DNA of 64,000 nucleotides from Ectobacillus sp. JY-23. GTDB taxonomy: Bacteria > Bacillota > Bacilli > Bacillales > Bacillaceae_G. The notes under the pieces are model-generated. The model searched no databases, was not told the DNA's origin, and worked only from the letters and a program-made list of their open reading frames with translations. Shown here in pieces: positions 36,262-45,289 of the stretch (position 1 is its first letter; every line of letters starts with the position of its first letter). Made by a program: the position numbers and the translations under genes. The stretch is from the NCBI RefSeq assembly GCF_023022965.1, contig NZ_CP095462.1:620001-684000 (forward strand), given 5' to 3'.

Positions 36262-36684
36262 TTAATAATACCAAGCTGCAACAGCGATACCTAAAATAGC
36301 GCCCACAATTACCTGGTATGGGGTATGACCGACAAGCTCATTTAATAGCTTATAATCTTTTGTCCTACCATGAAAGAAATCATTTAAGATTTTTGCTTGC
36401 TTACTTACCGCAAGGCGTACTCCTGAGGCATCATACATCACAATAACTGCGAAAATGGCCGAAATTGCAAACAGCGTGCTTGTAACACCTTCCTCAAAAC
36501 CGATAGCAGTAGCTAGAGCTGTTACAGTGGATGAATGAGAACTTGGCATCCCGCCAGACGCAAAAAATTTAGCTACATCGAGCTCCCTTGTTTTAAACAA
36601 TACGATGACAACCTTAATGAGCTGCGCCAGAAACCAAGAAATTACAGCTGTCACCAGCGGGCCGTTGTGAAGGATATTTTCCAT
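36262..36684 (-). CDS. yuiD: YuiD/DUF212 membrane protein, PAP2-related
   Basis: A 140-residue membrane protein with four hydrophobic helices. The central FASGGMPSSHSSTVTALATAIG block is the phosphatase-like PSSH motif of the divergent PAP2/acid-phosphatase-related family DUF212, called YuiD in B. subtilis. VMYDASGVRLAVSKQA and LNELVGHTPYQV are the other conserved blocks. The role is unknown; a lipid phosphatase-like activity is possible. GGGGGG precedes the ATG. Confidence 0.87.
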   Translation of the reverse strand: MENILHNGPLVTAVISWFLAQLIKVVIVLFKTRELDVAKFFASGGMPSSHSSTVTALATAIGFEEGVTSTLFAISAIFAVIVMYDASGVRLAVSKQAKILNDFFHGRTKDYKLLNELVGHTPYQVIVGAILGIAVAAWYY

Positions 36685-36746
36685 TGCAATCCCCCCAAAA
36701 AAACATTTTCTTAATCATAATTTTTTCTACAGGAAAAGGCAAATCG

Positions 36747-37856
36747 TCACCCAGCTTTTTCGTTTTCTAGCATAGTCCAATTAATCACAGTAAAGTGATG
36801 CTCCTTAAGCATTGCTTCAAACTGTTTTCTGATATGCGCAACTCGTTCTGCCTTACATGCCGGCAGTAAAATATACAGCATATGATTTATATGATTAAAA
36901 CCAATGCGGTCTAATATGAATAGTTCTTCTCGCAAGATACGCTCTACATCCTGCAACCGATCTTCATCAAGTCCACGTACGTACATACCTACACAAACAA
37001 AAGACTGTCCCAGTTTACGAAAGTGCGCTCTTTCTTCTTCTACACACCTTTGAAACGAAGACATTTGATACACTTTCGTGCCTTCATAACACATAAAACG
37101 AGCTTGGCGCTTTTGCAAGTGTTGGAAATGAATCACAGCCGTTTGCAGAAGGTATTCGATAAACGGATCTTCGAGATGTTGTACGTAATCAGGTATAACG
37201 ATTATCTTTTGCAAAGAAACAAATGGCAGTAATAAGAATGAGTGTTCTTGTTCGATTACTTGCATTCGTTCCGGATAGGTAACATGTTCTATGATACGTG
37301 GCATTGTACCAAGTCCCATTTCAAGCTGCAAAACATTTTTTTGCTCATCTATTGCATAAATGCCAATTGCATCCGTTCGTAGATATGCTTGTAATGCCCG
37401 CATACATGTATGTAAAAGCTCACTGTACGTTTCTCCTGCCCGTGCAAGGTTTTGCATGGCGGACAGTACTTCATGACTATGCTTGATCATCTCTTGCAGC
37501 TCTTCTTTTTCTCTTTTCCACTGCAGCTTTTCTGTATCTAACATTCTCTCGAGCTTGCTTGTCATACGATTCTTTAATATATTTTGTAATATAATACTCA
37601 ATCCGTATGTGACACTTAGCACCACTGCGATTGTGAGGAATACCCCATTTACATGATTAGCCATTATAATAAGAATCATTGCTAATCCTAATCCATACAA
37701 AAGCGCACTTTTCCACTTCCAAAGCAAGACTGCACATATAACTGAAGCTACACATACAAATGTAGTCCACACGATCTGATCCAGAAACATTGCTGCCGTT
37801 GCAATCCCCCATCCGATGGTATACACTGCAAGCTGCTGTACTACTCCTATCTCCAT
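36747..37856 (-). CDS. Membrane protein with GAF-like and degenerate GGDEF-like regions
   Basis: A 369-residue protein. Residues about 5-95 form four hydrophobic helices; a coiled coil follows at about 98-135 (LERMLDTEKLQWKREKEELQ); a GAF-like domain spans about 140-255 (ALQAYLRTDAIGIYAIDE); and the last 110 residues look like a GGDEF-type fold without the GG(D/E)EF active loop. An R-x-x-D (RGLD, near 298) resembles the cyclic-di-GMP inhibitory site kept in degenerate receptors such as PelD, though no pel genes are present. A TGGGAGGG site precedes the ATG. It is a single gene. A signalling or receptor role is inferred. Confidence 0.5.
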   Translation of the reverse strand: MEIGVVQQLAVYTIGWGIATAAMFLDQIVWTTFVCVASVICAVLLWKWKSALLYGLGLAMILIIMANHVNGVFLTIAVVLSVTYGLSIILQNILKNRMTSKLERMLDTEKLQWKREKEELQEMIKHSHEVLSAMQNLARAGETYSELLHTCMRALQAYLRTDAIGIYAIDEQKNVLQLEMGLGTMPRIIEHVTYPERMQVIEQEHSFLLLPFVSLQKIIVIPDYVQHLEDPFIEYLLQTAVIHFQHLQKRQARFMCYEGTKVYQMSSFQRCVEEERAHFRKLGQSFVCVGMYVRGLDEDRLQDVERILREELFILDRIGFNHINHMLYILLPACKAERVAHIRKQFEAMLKEHHFTVINWTMLENEKAG

Positions 37857-38078
37857 AGCGCCCTCCCAAAATCTACTTTATATAAATCTATAAAGTTTCT
37901 CCAACTATAAACAGTAAATTTAGACACATATCGTCTTAGGTCTCTTAGGACGTGACTGCTGTCAGTGCCTATTGCTCTTTCCTATCTCAAAAAATGTCGG
38001 ATGTTCTAGTTAGACTTATATACTTATTTCCATTTTAATATACTCTTTTCTTATTTTTCTATAGAATTATAAAAATAC

Positions 38079-38987
38079 TTATACCGCCTTATTTTTTCGT
38101 ATATTCGGGCGCAAACGCATCATCAACTTTGTATTTGCAAATGAAAAAATAAGAAGTGCAATCCATATAAATGAAAATGCAATCATATGTGTATGCGTAA
38201 ATTCTTCATTGTACAAAAATATACCAATTCCCAAACTAATACTTGGGGCGATGTATTGTAAAAATCCAATCATAGATAAAGAGATTAGCTTAGCACCTTT
38301 GGCAAAATATAAAAGTGGTAGTGCTGTCGCTACCCCCCCACCAGCAAGAAGCAATAAGTCATGCCATCCTATAACACTAGTATTGGTATGAGGTAGCATA
38401 ACATATATAAGTGCAACAGGCGCAATTAATAACGTTTCGATTGTTAATCCAACTGCAGCATCAAGAGCAATTATCTTTTTCACCAAACCGTATACACCAA
38501 AGCTAACGGCTAAGCAAAGCGCAATCCACGGAAAAACACTATATGAAAATGTTAAAATACTTACACCTGTTGCTGCACAAACGACCGAAACGATTTGCCA
38601 AAATGTTAGCTTTTCTTTTAAAACAACCATCCCTAGTAAAATACTAACGAGTGGATTTATATAATAGCCGAGACTTGCTTCAATAATATGATTGTGGTTC
38701 ACGGCCCAAATGTAAATAAACCAGTTTATACTAATAAGAAAGGATGCTGTCACTAATAGTAACAACAACTTAGGCTGCGCTGCAAGATTTCGACAAGACA
38801 CCCATAAAGCATGAAATTGCTGTTTGAATATCATAATCCCCATCATAAAGACAAATGACCATATTACACGATGTGCTAAAATAATTTCTGACGGTACATG
38901 TTGCAGGAGCTTCCAATATAAAGGCAAAACACCCCACATCACATAAGCACTGCCGGCATACCAAACTCCTTTTTGCTGCATATTCAT
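38079..38987 (-). CDS. rarD: RarD-type EamA-family permease
   Basis: A 302-residue membrane protein with ten hydrophobic helices in two EamA repeats. The N-terminal block GVWYAGSAYVMWGVLPLYWK and HRVIWSF are typical of RarD (chloramphenicol-sensitive protein homologues). The ATG at 38987 is preferred, 8 bases after AAGGAG; the earlier in-frame start at 39050 overlaps the DUF1294 gene. Drug or metabolite export is presumed for the superfamily, but the RarD substrate is not established. Confidence 0.87.
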   Translation of the reverse strand: MNMQQKGVWYAGSAYVMWGVLPLYWKLLQHVPSEIILAHRVIWSFVFMMGIMIFKQQFHALWVSCRNLAAQPKLLLLLVTASFLISINWFIYIWAVNHNHIIEASLGYYINPLVSILLGMVVLKEKLTFWQIVSVVCAATGVSILTFSYSVFPWIALCLAVSFGVYGLVKKIIALDAAVGLTIETLLIAPVALIYVMLPHTNTSVIGWHDLLLLAGGGVATALPLLYFAKGAKLISLSMIGFLQYIAPSISLGIGIFLYNEEFTHTHMIAFSFIWIALLIFSFANTKLMMRLRPNIRKNKAV

Positions 38988-39034
38988 TTCATCTTCTCCT
39001 TCTATATGTAATACAACGTAAAAACAATGCGTAT

Positions 39035-39286
39035 TTACCGCATTGTCCATAAGAGCGCAACTGTTAAAAAAGCGAGAAAAGGCATTCCAATAATAAATGG
39101 CATTTTTTGTGTTTTATGCCGAAATACGTACATGCCCAACCATGCACCAAATGCACCTCCGATAGCTGCCACAAAGAACAATGCACTTTCGGATACTCGC
39201 CATTCTCTTTTCTTTGCTTTTTGTTTATCAGACCACATTAAATAAAACGCCCATACATTTATAACGAATATATATGCCCATTTCAT
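39035..39286 (-). CDS. DUF1294 small membrane protein
   Basis: An 83-residue protein with two or three hydrophobic helices and a basic patch between the first two (SDKQKAKKREWRVSE). The block LFFVAAIGGAFGAWLGMYVFRHKTQK is the conserved core of DUF1294. The ATG at 39286 follows AGAGGAG by 9 bases. It lies 47 bases before rarD in the same direction, probably one transcript. Function unknown. Confidence 0.8.
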   Translation of the reverse strand: MKWAYIFVINVWAFYLMWSDKQKAKKREWRVSESALFFVAAIGGAFGAWLGMYVFRHKTQKMPFIIGMPFLAFLTVALLWTMR

Positions 39287-39342
39287 CCGCCACAACTCCT
39301 CTACTTCTGTATTATACCATAAGAGAAGGTGGCGTACTGTGA

Positions 39343-39645
39343 CTAACGATTGTTTAAATACATTGCTATATATTCTTTCATCAAAGCAGCTTGCTCCTTC
39401 GTATGAATCGTATAGTGATCTCCATCAAGGCTGGGCGTAAAATTTGTAAAACCGCGACCGTGTAAAAATTCCGCGACGCTTTGAATATGCTCTGCATCAT
39501 TTATCATTGCTTTCATGCCAACAAAATCCTCATTGACATATACTTCATATGAATCATGATGCATCTTACTTGTATAGTCAAACTGCATATTATAAGTTCC
39601 TGGATATAATCCAAAACCTTGATACGTTCCGTCTGTAAACGGCAT
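39343..39645 (-). CDS. Protein of unknown function, 100 aa, last gene of the tubulin-like unit
   Basis: A 100-residue soluble protein, rich in Tyr, His and Asp. The N-terminal half alternates in a beta-like way (GTYNMQFDYTSKMHHDSYEVYVNE). The C-terminal half begins with a helix (DAEHIQSVAEFLHGRG) and ends in a helix (TKEQAALMKEYIAMYL). No signal or membrane segment. Its ribosome site (GGGAGGG) lies in the 3' arm of the hairpin at 39652-39685. It follows the tubulin-like gene by 56 bases in the same direction. I do not recognise the family. Confidence 0.6.
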   Translation of the reverse strand: MPFTDGTYQGFGLYPGTYNMQFDYTSKMHHDSYEVYVNEDFVGMKAMINDAEHIQSVAEFLHGRGFTNFTPSLDGDHYTIHTKEQAALMKEYIAMYLNNR

Positions 39646-39651
39646 ATAAAA

Positions 39652-39685
39652 TACCCTCCCGTAAAACGTTCTTACGGTAAGGGTA
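39652..39685 (-). promoter_or_regulatory. Hairpin that buries the ribosome site of the 100-aa gene
   Basis: Outer arms TACCCT (39652-39657) and AGGGTA (39680-39685) and inner arms CCGTAA (39659-39664) and TTACGG (39672-39677) form a 12-bp stem with a 7-base loop. On the minus strand the 3' arm contains GGGAGGG, the only good ribosome site for the gene starting at 39645. The hairpin is followed by TATTTTAT, so it could instead be a weak terminator. Confidence 0.55.
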
Positions 39686-39701
39686 CCTCATTTCTAATCT
39701 T

Positions 39702-42700
39702 TTATGCATTTGTTTCTACTTCTTCAAAGGAATCCTGCACACCAAGCATATGCTGCCACTTCTGATATGACGCGCTGTTTTCATTTACAAAACCTTTTGC
39801 GTAAGAGCGATTCCATAGATGCTCAATAAAAATAGCCGCTTCCTTTCGGGCCACTCCTTCTGCCCCTGCCCCATAGTAATTTTTAAAATAGCTCTCAATT
39901 TCATTGAGCAGCAGACGGAGCAGCTCATCGGATGTTTCTTCAAGCGTGGTATCGCGTTTCGCTTCACTGCCATACATAAGCACAACATCCAATATATTAT
40001 GAACAAATTCTTTGCGTAACCATTTTACATCTTGGGCTCCCGTCACAAATGGATGTGTATATAAATGACCACCCGTTTGTAATGCTTGTTCCTGCTCTTG
40101 CTCAAAACGAGTAATAATATTCTCATATATGAACGGATTATGAAGAAGCCCTCTGTGGAGCTTATACCCTTCTCCTGTCACGTTCTGACCGCGTGACTGA
40201 ATTAAAGAACTGCGCCCTACTCCGTTATATTGATACACCATTTGCTCATCTACCAGCGCCAGACTTACCCATCTAAAAATATAAGCGTATAAAAAGGCAC
40301 GGTTGCATTTTTCTTCATCAAGCTTCGTTTGCGTGGCGTTTAAGTCCGGCATAAACGCTGGAAGGTGCCAATATTTATCGAGATGCGGTGTTAAATTAGA
40401 CTTTTTGCCATTTAACTTATGCACACGACGATAATAGGCTTGAAAGTAATCACCTTTCCCGTCGCTCAGTCCCGCATGCCCTGCTGATAGCTTTGGAAAA
40501 TCTTGAAGTGATAAACCATAATGCGCACGATAACAAACGACTTCATAAGGTGAAAAAGCTGTATCTACCGTTTCTTTTTCTTCGAATACTTCTTGAAGGA
40601 GTTCTTCATTTAATTCACGATATACATATGGATGTATGCCCCAATACTGAAGCTCCCGATGATGAGCAACCTTTGGAATAAATGGACTAGCAAGGCGAAT
40701 TAAGCTGTCGATCCGCTCTTTTACATATTCGTTGCGCTCTTGCCCTTTCAAATCTGCCTCTTTACGGAGTGCTTCCACAATATTGAGATCAAGTTTGTCT
40801 CGATAACGAGATTGGAGCTCACTACGGCAATATGCCAAGATATGCGTACGATAAAAGTCTTCCACTTTTTGTGCCTTCTCATTTGTTGCATTAGTTGTAC
40901 AGTAAGCCCGGTACAAGCTTAAATAGATTTCAGCTGAAATATCCGGTGGCAAGCCGTTATCTACGCTTTGATACACTTGTTTCCAGAGCTTTTCTTGCAT
41001 ATCTTCGCTTGCTAGCACATACACATGCGTCGGATTTGTTTTGCCTTCGAATTCCTTGGCGCGCTTTTGAATTTCAAGCAATAAGTTTTCACGTGTTTCA
41101 TGTAAATTATCAAAAAAGCGCTCCCAGTGCCGAATCATCTCTTCCACAGCTTGGTAAATTGCCTGATAGACAAGCTCTAGTAGCATTTCTTTCCGATAAG
41201 CTGTGAGCTTATTTACATATTGACTAATAATATCTTGAAATTCTTTGCGAAAAGAGCGATGCATATTATAAAAAACTTTGCCGAACCAACCCTGCTGCTC
41301 CGCTAATTCTACGCGCCGCACGGCGCTCACTGGTCCTTCTATATTGCCTAGATTAAATTTCTTATCATAGTTTTGAATCAACACACGCTTTTGCTCATTG
41401 CTTTCTTGTAACTTTTTCATGCGCTCTCCAAGAAGCTTGCGCACCTCATATAACATGTAACGAGCTGTAACAGGATGAACTGGTGATGGTCGCTTTAAAA
41501 ACCAAGTATTAAGCTGATAAGATTGCCCCTCTGTACCGATTGGAGAGAATTGATCGGCTTCAATAATATCATATACGAGTGTAGTGACATGTTCATGGAC
41601 ACGGCTTGGGATGCTGTAGGCATATAAACGAACTGCATGATCAACCCGCCCCACTTCTCCCTTCATATGCTCTGTTACCTTGAGCTTGGCAGTCATGATT
41701 TTACATTCGCGTTGTAAACGATTCAACTCTTCATCTTTTTGCACCGTGCGCTGTACATAACTTTCTACAGCCTCTAAAAACTGCTTCGCCTTTGACGTAC
41801 CTGGCTTATTTCCTTCCGCACCTTCCCGTGTTTCCATATATACTTGCTTATAAAAGGGATGCGCGCGCTCCGGTCTGGTTGCCAAATGTTCCAAATCCTC
41901 TAGAAAGCTTCTGCCCCGGTCTGGTTTTTCTCGCTGTACGCCCCGCCTGATATCCTGTTCATATCGCAGTTTCTTCTCATCGTACAGCTTATCAAGATGT
42001 AGCCACGATTCATCTAGCCCCTGTACAGCCCACTTTAAAGACGCATACTCAACGACTTGACTATAGGGATAAATAATTTTTGCAGCACCTGCACCGCAAT
42101 AGCGCGCTTTTCCATTTGAGTCCGCTAGCTGCTGAATTTGGTTGTCTTCTTGCGCAAAATGGTTGGCTGACATGGGACTAAACAATTGCAGGTAAATCGT
42201 GTTCGTCATTTGTTCCATATAGTCTGATAAATTTTGCAGATGGTGACCATGTAAATTTTCGTAGTCGTACAAAAAGCAATAATTATAAGGAAGATGCTTT
42301 TGCATAATCGTATGATTAGTTCGACCATCTTCATCTACTTGATCCGGGCGATATTCAAGTTCAATTGTCGCTCCACCTCGTCTCGACAATTCACCGGAAG
42401 AGCCGAGTGTAATCGCATGTAGCTCTTTTAACGAAGCATATCCATTCGCTTGAACAGTTTCATACTCTTTGGCACTGATTGTTCGTGTTTTTACCAAGGC
42501 GTCCGGAAGTAAAAATGCTCCTCGTATAATAATGTTATTATGCTGTAATTTTTTTCGTAACATCTCGCGTAAATACAGGGCAGTCTGCAGATACATCCCC
42601 GATCCTGTACCACCTGCAAGCGACGTGATAATAATAACCCGAACACCATATTCAGTTGTGTCACTGGTAACCGGAAAAATCCCCTCAATCTCTTGCCAAA

Positions 42701-43049
42701 ATGCGGTCAATTTATCATCTTTCATCGCAGCACGCAAGGCTAAACGCGAAATAACGCGCAATTGTCCTGCCCCTTCGGTAAGCGGCTTATCTAAAATAGT
42801 TGGGTCTTCCGGAAACCAATCTGTAATAGTCGGATCCTCCGCAATATACTCGCGCGGCGTTTTACTAGAGCTCGTTTGTGTGACAAACTTTTTGTTCCCA
42901 AACCGCCCTACCGTATTGATATCTGTATCAAACACATGCATTGCCACTTTCTTACGACGCTCTTTTGGGATTTTCCCGTATACACGATGCGTAATGGAAC
43001 TTCCGATCCCACCTAAACCAATTAAAATCGTCGGAACTTGCGCATTCAT
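39702..43049 (-). CDS. Large divergent tubulin/FtsZ-like GTPase
   Basis: A protein of about 1115 residues. The N-terminal part has a tubulin/FtsZ nucleotide-binding layout: GLGGIGSS at about 11-18, FDTDINTV at about 40, the GAGQLR loop at about 93-98, and the tubulin signature GGTGSG at about 146-151. After about residue 330 come several hundred residues of mainly helical, charged sequence with no motif I know. No membrane segment. The upstream gene, 15 bases away, is the vWA membrane protein. The pairing fits the FtsZ-like family linked to vWA proteins that Makarova and Koonin (2010) proposed for membrane remodelling. The start at 43049 is 9 bases after a G-run; an ATG at 43058 adjoins it. 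Confidence 0.75.
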   Translation of the reverse strand: MNAQVPTILIGLGGIGSSITHRVYGKIPKERRKKVAMHVFDTDINTVGRFGNKKFVTQTSSSKTPREYIAEDPTITDWFPEDPTILDKPLTEGAGQLRVISRLALRAAMKDDKLTAFWQEIEGIFPVTSDTTEYGVRVIIITSLAGGTGSGMYLQTALYLREMLRKKLQHNNIIIRGAFLLPDALVKTRTISAKEYETVQANGYASLKELHAITLGSSGELSRRGGATIELEYRPDQVDEDGRTNHTIMQKHLPYNYCFLYDYENLHGHHLQNLSDYMEQMTNTIYLQLFSPMSANHFAQEDNQIQQLADSNGKARYCGAGAAKIIYPYSQVVEYASLKWAVQGLDESWLHLDKLYDEKKLRYEQDIRRGVQREKPDRGRSFLEDLEHLATRPERAHPFYKQVYMETREGAEGNKPGTSKAKQFLEAVESYVQRTVQKDEELNRLQRECKIMTAKLKVTEHMKGEVGRVDHAVRLYAYSIPSRVHEHVTTLVYDIIEADQFSPIGTEGQSYQLNTWFLKRPSPVHPVTARYMLYEVRKLLGERMKKLQESNEQKRVLIQNYDKKFNLGNIEGPVSAVRRVELAEQQGWFGKVFYNMHRSFRKEFQDIISQYVNKLTAYRKEMLLELVYQAIYQAVEEMIRHWERFFDNLHETRENLLLEIQKRAKEFEGKTNPTHVYVLASEDMQEKLWKQVYQSVDNGLPPDISAEIYLSLYRAYCTTNATNEKAQKVEDFYRTHILAYCRSELQSRYRDKLDLNIVEALRKEADLKGQERNEYVKERIDSLIRLASPFIPKVAHHRELQYWGIHPYVYRELNEELLQEVFEEKETVDTAFSPYEVVCYRAHYGLSLQDFPKLSAGHAGLSDGKGDYFQAYYRRVHKLNGKKSNLTPHLDKYWHLPAFMPDLNATQTKLDEEKCNRAFLYAYIFRWVSLALVDEQMVYQYNGVGRSSLIQSRGQNVTGEGYKLHRGLLHNPFIYENIITRFEQEQEQALQTGGHLYTHPFVTGAQDVKWLRKEFVHNILDVVLMYGSEAKRDTTLEETSDELLRLLLNEIESYFKNYYGAGAEGVARKEAAIFIEHLWNRSYAKGFVNENSASYQKWQHMLGVQDSFEEVETNA

Positions 43050-43064
43050 ACTCTTCATCCCCCC

Positions 43065-45125
43065 CTAATCACATTCATACCAATATGTTTCTTTTCCATA
43101 GCCGCGATCTACGATGATGGTTTCGTTCGGATATAAAGTTCTATGCTCAGTACCAATCTCATCTTGTTGCAAAAAAGACCCGTCTATCACCATCCCTTCC
43201 ACTTGACATTCCCTCGCTATTAAAACTGCTTTCGTCCCTTTTCTAGCCACAAAAGTAACAGATTGGACTGTTCGACGTTCAGCTCGGTACGGTATCCCGA
43301 GCTTCCACCAAGGCCCTCGCAACACTTCAGGTTCCGCTTTATGAATCCACTCATCTGATAAAGACTGATCTAATTCATACGAAACAAGAGCACGTCGATG
43401 AAACCTCGGCTTGACAATCCATCCAACAATTACAAACATTAACATCATAAGTGCCAATATACTCGGAATAACATATTGCAACAAAATATGGTAACGTTGC
43501 CACATGGATGTGTTTTCTACAGTGAACGTTACAGACTGCGACACCTCTCCGAATTTCGGATGTTTCATTGTAACAGTTGCCTCTGCGATTCCTGTTTCAG
43601 TGAAATTAAAAGTATTTGAATATAGCGGGCGCAAATAGACATGTATTTTTTCATTATGAAGCAATTCATAGCGAATATTTTTGTTCAGGCGAACTTGGTA
43701 TGAAACGTTTTTCAGCTCTTCCTTTGTCATCGCTTTTCCGTTTAAAAGCGGTTGTAAGACAAGAGGCTTTGCATGCACGAGCTCCGTTACAGATTGCTTC
43801 CAATTTACGGTTTCTACGCGCAACGATAATTGTGGTTTAGATACCGCTTTAATTTGAAATTCCTTAGTTTGTTGATAAAAGCCTTTAATGTTCATACTGA
43901 TGGAACCACGAAATGATGTAGCGTTCAACCGATACTGAAATGCTTTTCTTTCCTCATTCCAGGTCATAGAACGTTGTTGTTCATCCATTGTAATATACGC
44001 AGCAAAATAAGAAGATTTTGTCGGCAATTCCTCTGGTTTTGCTTCTATAATGAGCGGATCTCCTGTATATACCTCTCCATTTGCTTCTCTAAGTGTATTT
44101 TCTTTTTCTTTATATACAGTAACTTTATAATCTAAATCCGGTTCTACTAATACTCTTGTATCAGGAGGCGGTGGCTGCTCTAATATAATGTCATACGTGC
44201 CTGGTTGGATAACTTTACGAGTATAGGATAAGTGAGTGATATATCCTTGAATTAGCGTCTGCGGTGTTTCTATTCCATATGAATCTACCTTTTCAAATGG
44301 ACTTGTTTTTACACGTGCATTTTGTTTAGTCCCCTGTTGTACAAGTGTTATTCGTCGCACTGGAAACGGTGAAGTAATCTTCACATGATTATCTTTTATC
44401 TCTGTTTTCACAGCATCTTCTACATGAGAAAACGGATCACGGTTAGCGACTAATGCTGCTGCCGCATTCACACTATTTATAATTCCAGACTCTCCATCTG
44501 TTGGAAGCACAATCCCTTTAGTCGTATCCTGCCAAATTTCTTTAAATGTATTAACTTGTTGTTTCTCTATTTCACTAAGATGTGATTCCACTGTAATCAA
44601 TACTGTGTGTATAGCGACTTGCTTTTGATCCATTTCACTTTTAAAGTTGCGCAGTGTACTTGCAATCCTCTTTTTATTCCCTTCATACTGCGGATTATTG
44701 GGATCTTCCAATTCATTAAAGGCTCCATCAGTCAGCACAATCAACCACAGTTCCTCAGCACCCTTCCCTGCTTGACGTTTTAATGCTTGAATTGCTGTTT
44801 CAACAGACTGAAACGGGGTGTTTTTATAATTACTCCAGTTACGTATGCTGTGTATTTCAGACTGCCTGTTAGTAAGCGAAACAGCGATTTCCTTATCTGG
44901 TGTGCTCATAGGAACATAAGAAAATATATCATTTTCATAAAGAAGACCCACAAAACTTTGCAATGCATAACTTGCGTACATCCAGCGGTTCATAGTACGC
45001 ATACTTCCCGAGTCATCGTATACCAATACGACCGTTCTTTGCTTTTGTTCTCCTTTTACCACGTTAGGCGTCCACATCAGAATAAGAAGCAACAGCGCAC
45101 ATGTGGCCATCAAGTGTTTTCTCAT
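43065..45125 (-). CDS. Membrane-anchored von Willebrand A domain protein
   Basis: A 686-residue protein. An N-terminal signal peptide (about 1-25) is followed by a vWA domain at about 30-230 with the metal-adhesion site D-x-S-x-S (VYDDSGSM) and the second-site threonine region VLTDGAFNE. About 320 residues of beta-rich extracellular sequence follow, then a single membrane helix at about 550-573 and a 113-residue cytoplasmic tail. So the vWA part faces outward and the tail can meet the tubulin-like protein encoded next. An AAAGGTGG site precedes the ATG. It is first of the three-gene unit. I found no MoxR ATPase, the usual partner of other vWA systems. Confidence 0.82.
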   Translation of the reverse strand: MRKHLMATCALLLLILMWTPNVVKGEQKQRTVVLVYDDSGSMRTMNRWMYASYALQSFVGLLYENDIFSYVPMSTPDKEIAVSLTNRQSEIHSIRNWSNYKNTPFQSVETAIQALKRQAGKGAEELWLIVLTDGAFNELEDPNNPQYEGNKKRIASTLRNFKSEMDQKQVAIHTVLITVESHLSEIEKQQVNTFKEIWQDTTKGIVLPTDGESGIINSVNAAAALVANRDPFSHVEDAVKTEIKDNHVKITSPFPVRRITLVQQGTKQNARVKTSPFEKVDSYGIETPQTLIQGYITHLSYTRKVIQPGTYDIILEQPPPPDTRVLVEPDLDYKVTVYKEKENTLREANGEVYTGDPLIIEAKPEELPTKSSYFAAYITMDEQQRSMTWNEERKAFQYRLNATSFRGSISMNIKGFYQQTKEFQIKAVSKPQLSLRVETVNWKQSVTELVHAKPLVLQPLLNGKAMTKEELKNVSYQVRLNKNIRYELLHNEKIHVYLRPLYSNTFNFTETGIAEATVTMKHPKFGEVSQSVTFTVENTSMWQRYHILLQYVIPSILALMMLMFVIVGWIVKPRFHRRALVSYELDQSLSDEWIHKAEPEVLRGPWWKLGIPYRAERRTVQSVTFVARKGTKAVLIARECQVEGMVIDGSFLQQDEIGTEHRTLYPNETIIVDRGYGKETYWYECD

Positions 45126-45260
45126 ATGCTGAAGCCACCTTTACACGAGGATAAGCATAGACAAATTCCTATGCTTCATCATATGAGAAAAAAAAGTTGA
45201 TATGACTTGTATTTGTGTCAAGCTTATTTGTTTACATAATATAATTATTGTATATAAAGT

Positions 45261-45289
45261 AAAAAAGCCTTGCATAACAGTGCAAGGCT
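45261..45289 (-). terminator. Terminator after the first KinB-like gene
   Basis: A 9-bp perfect stem AGCCTTGCA/TGCAAGGCT with a 6-base loop and T6 on the minus strand. The region 45126-45260 otherwise holds only the promoter of the vWA gene. Confidence 0.85.

Noticed and set aside
42469-43068. 199-residue rightward frame opposite the tubulin-like gene
   Set aside because: It is antisense to the conserved GTP-site region, with no ribosome site and no recognisable motif.
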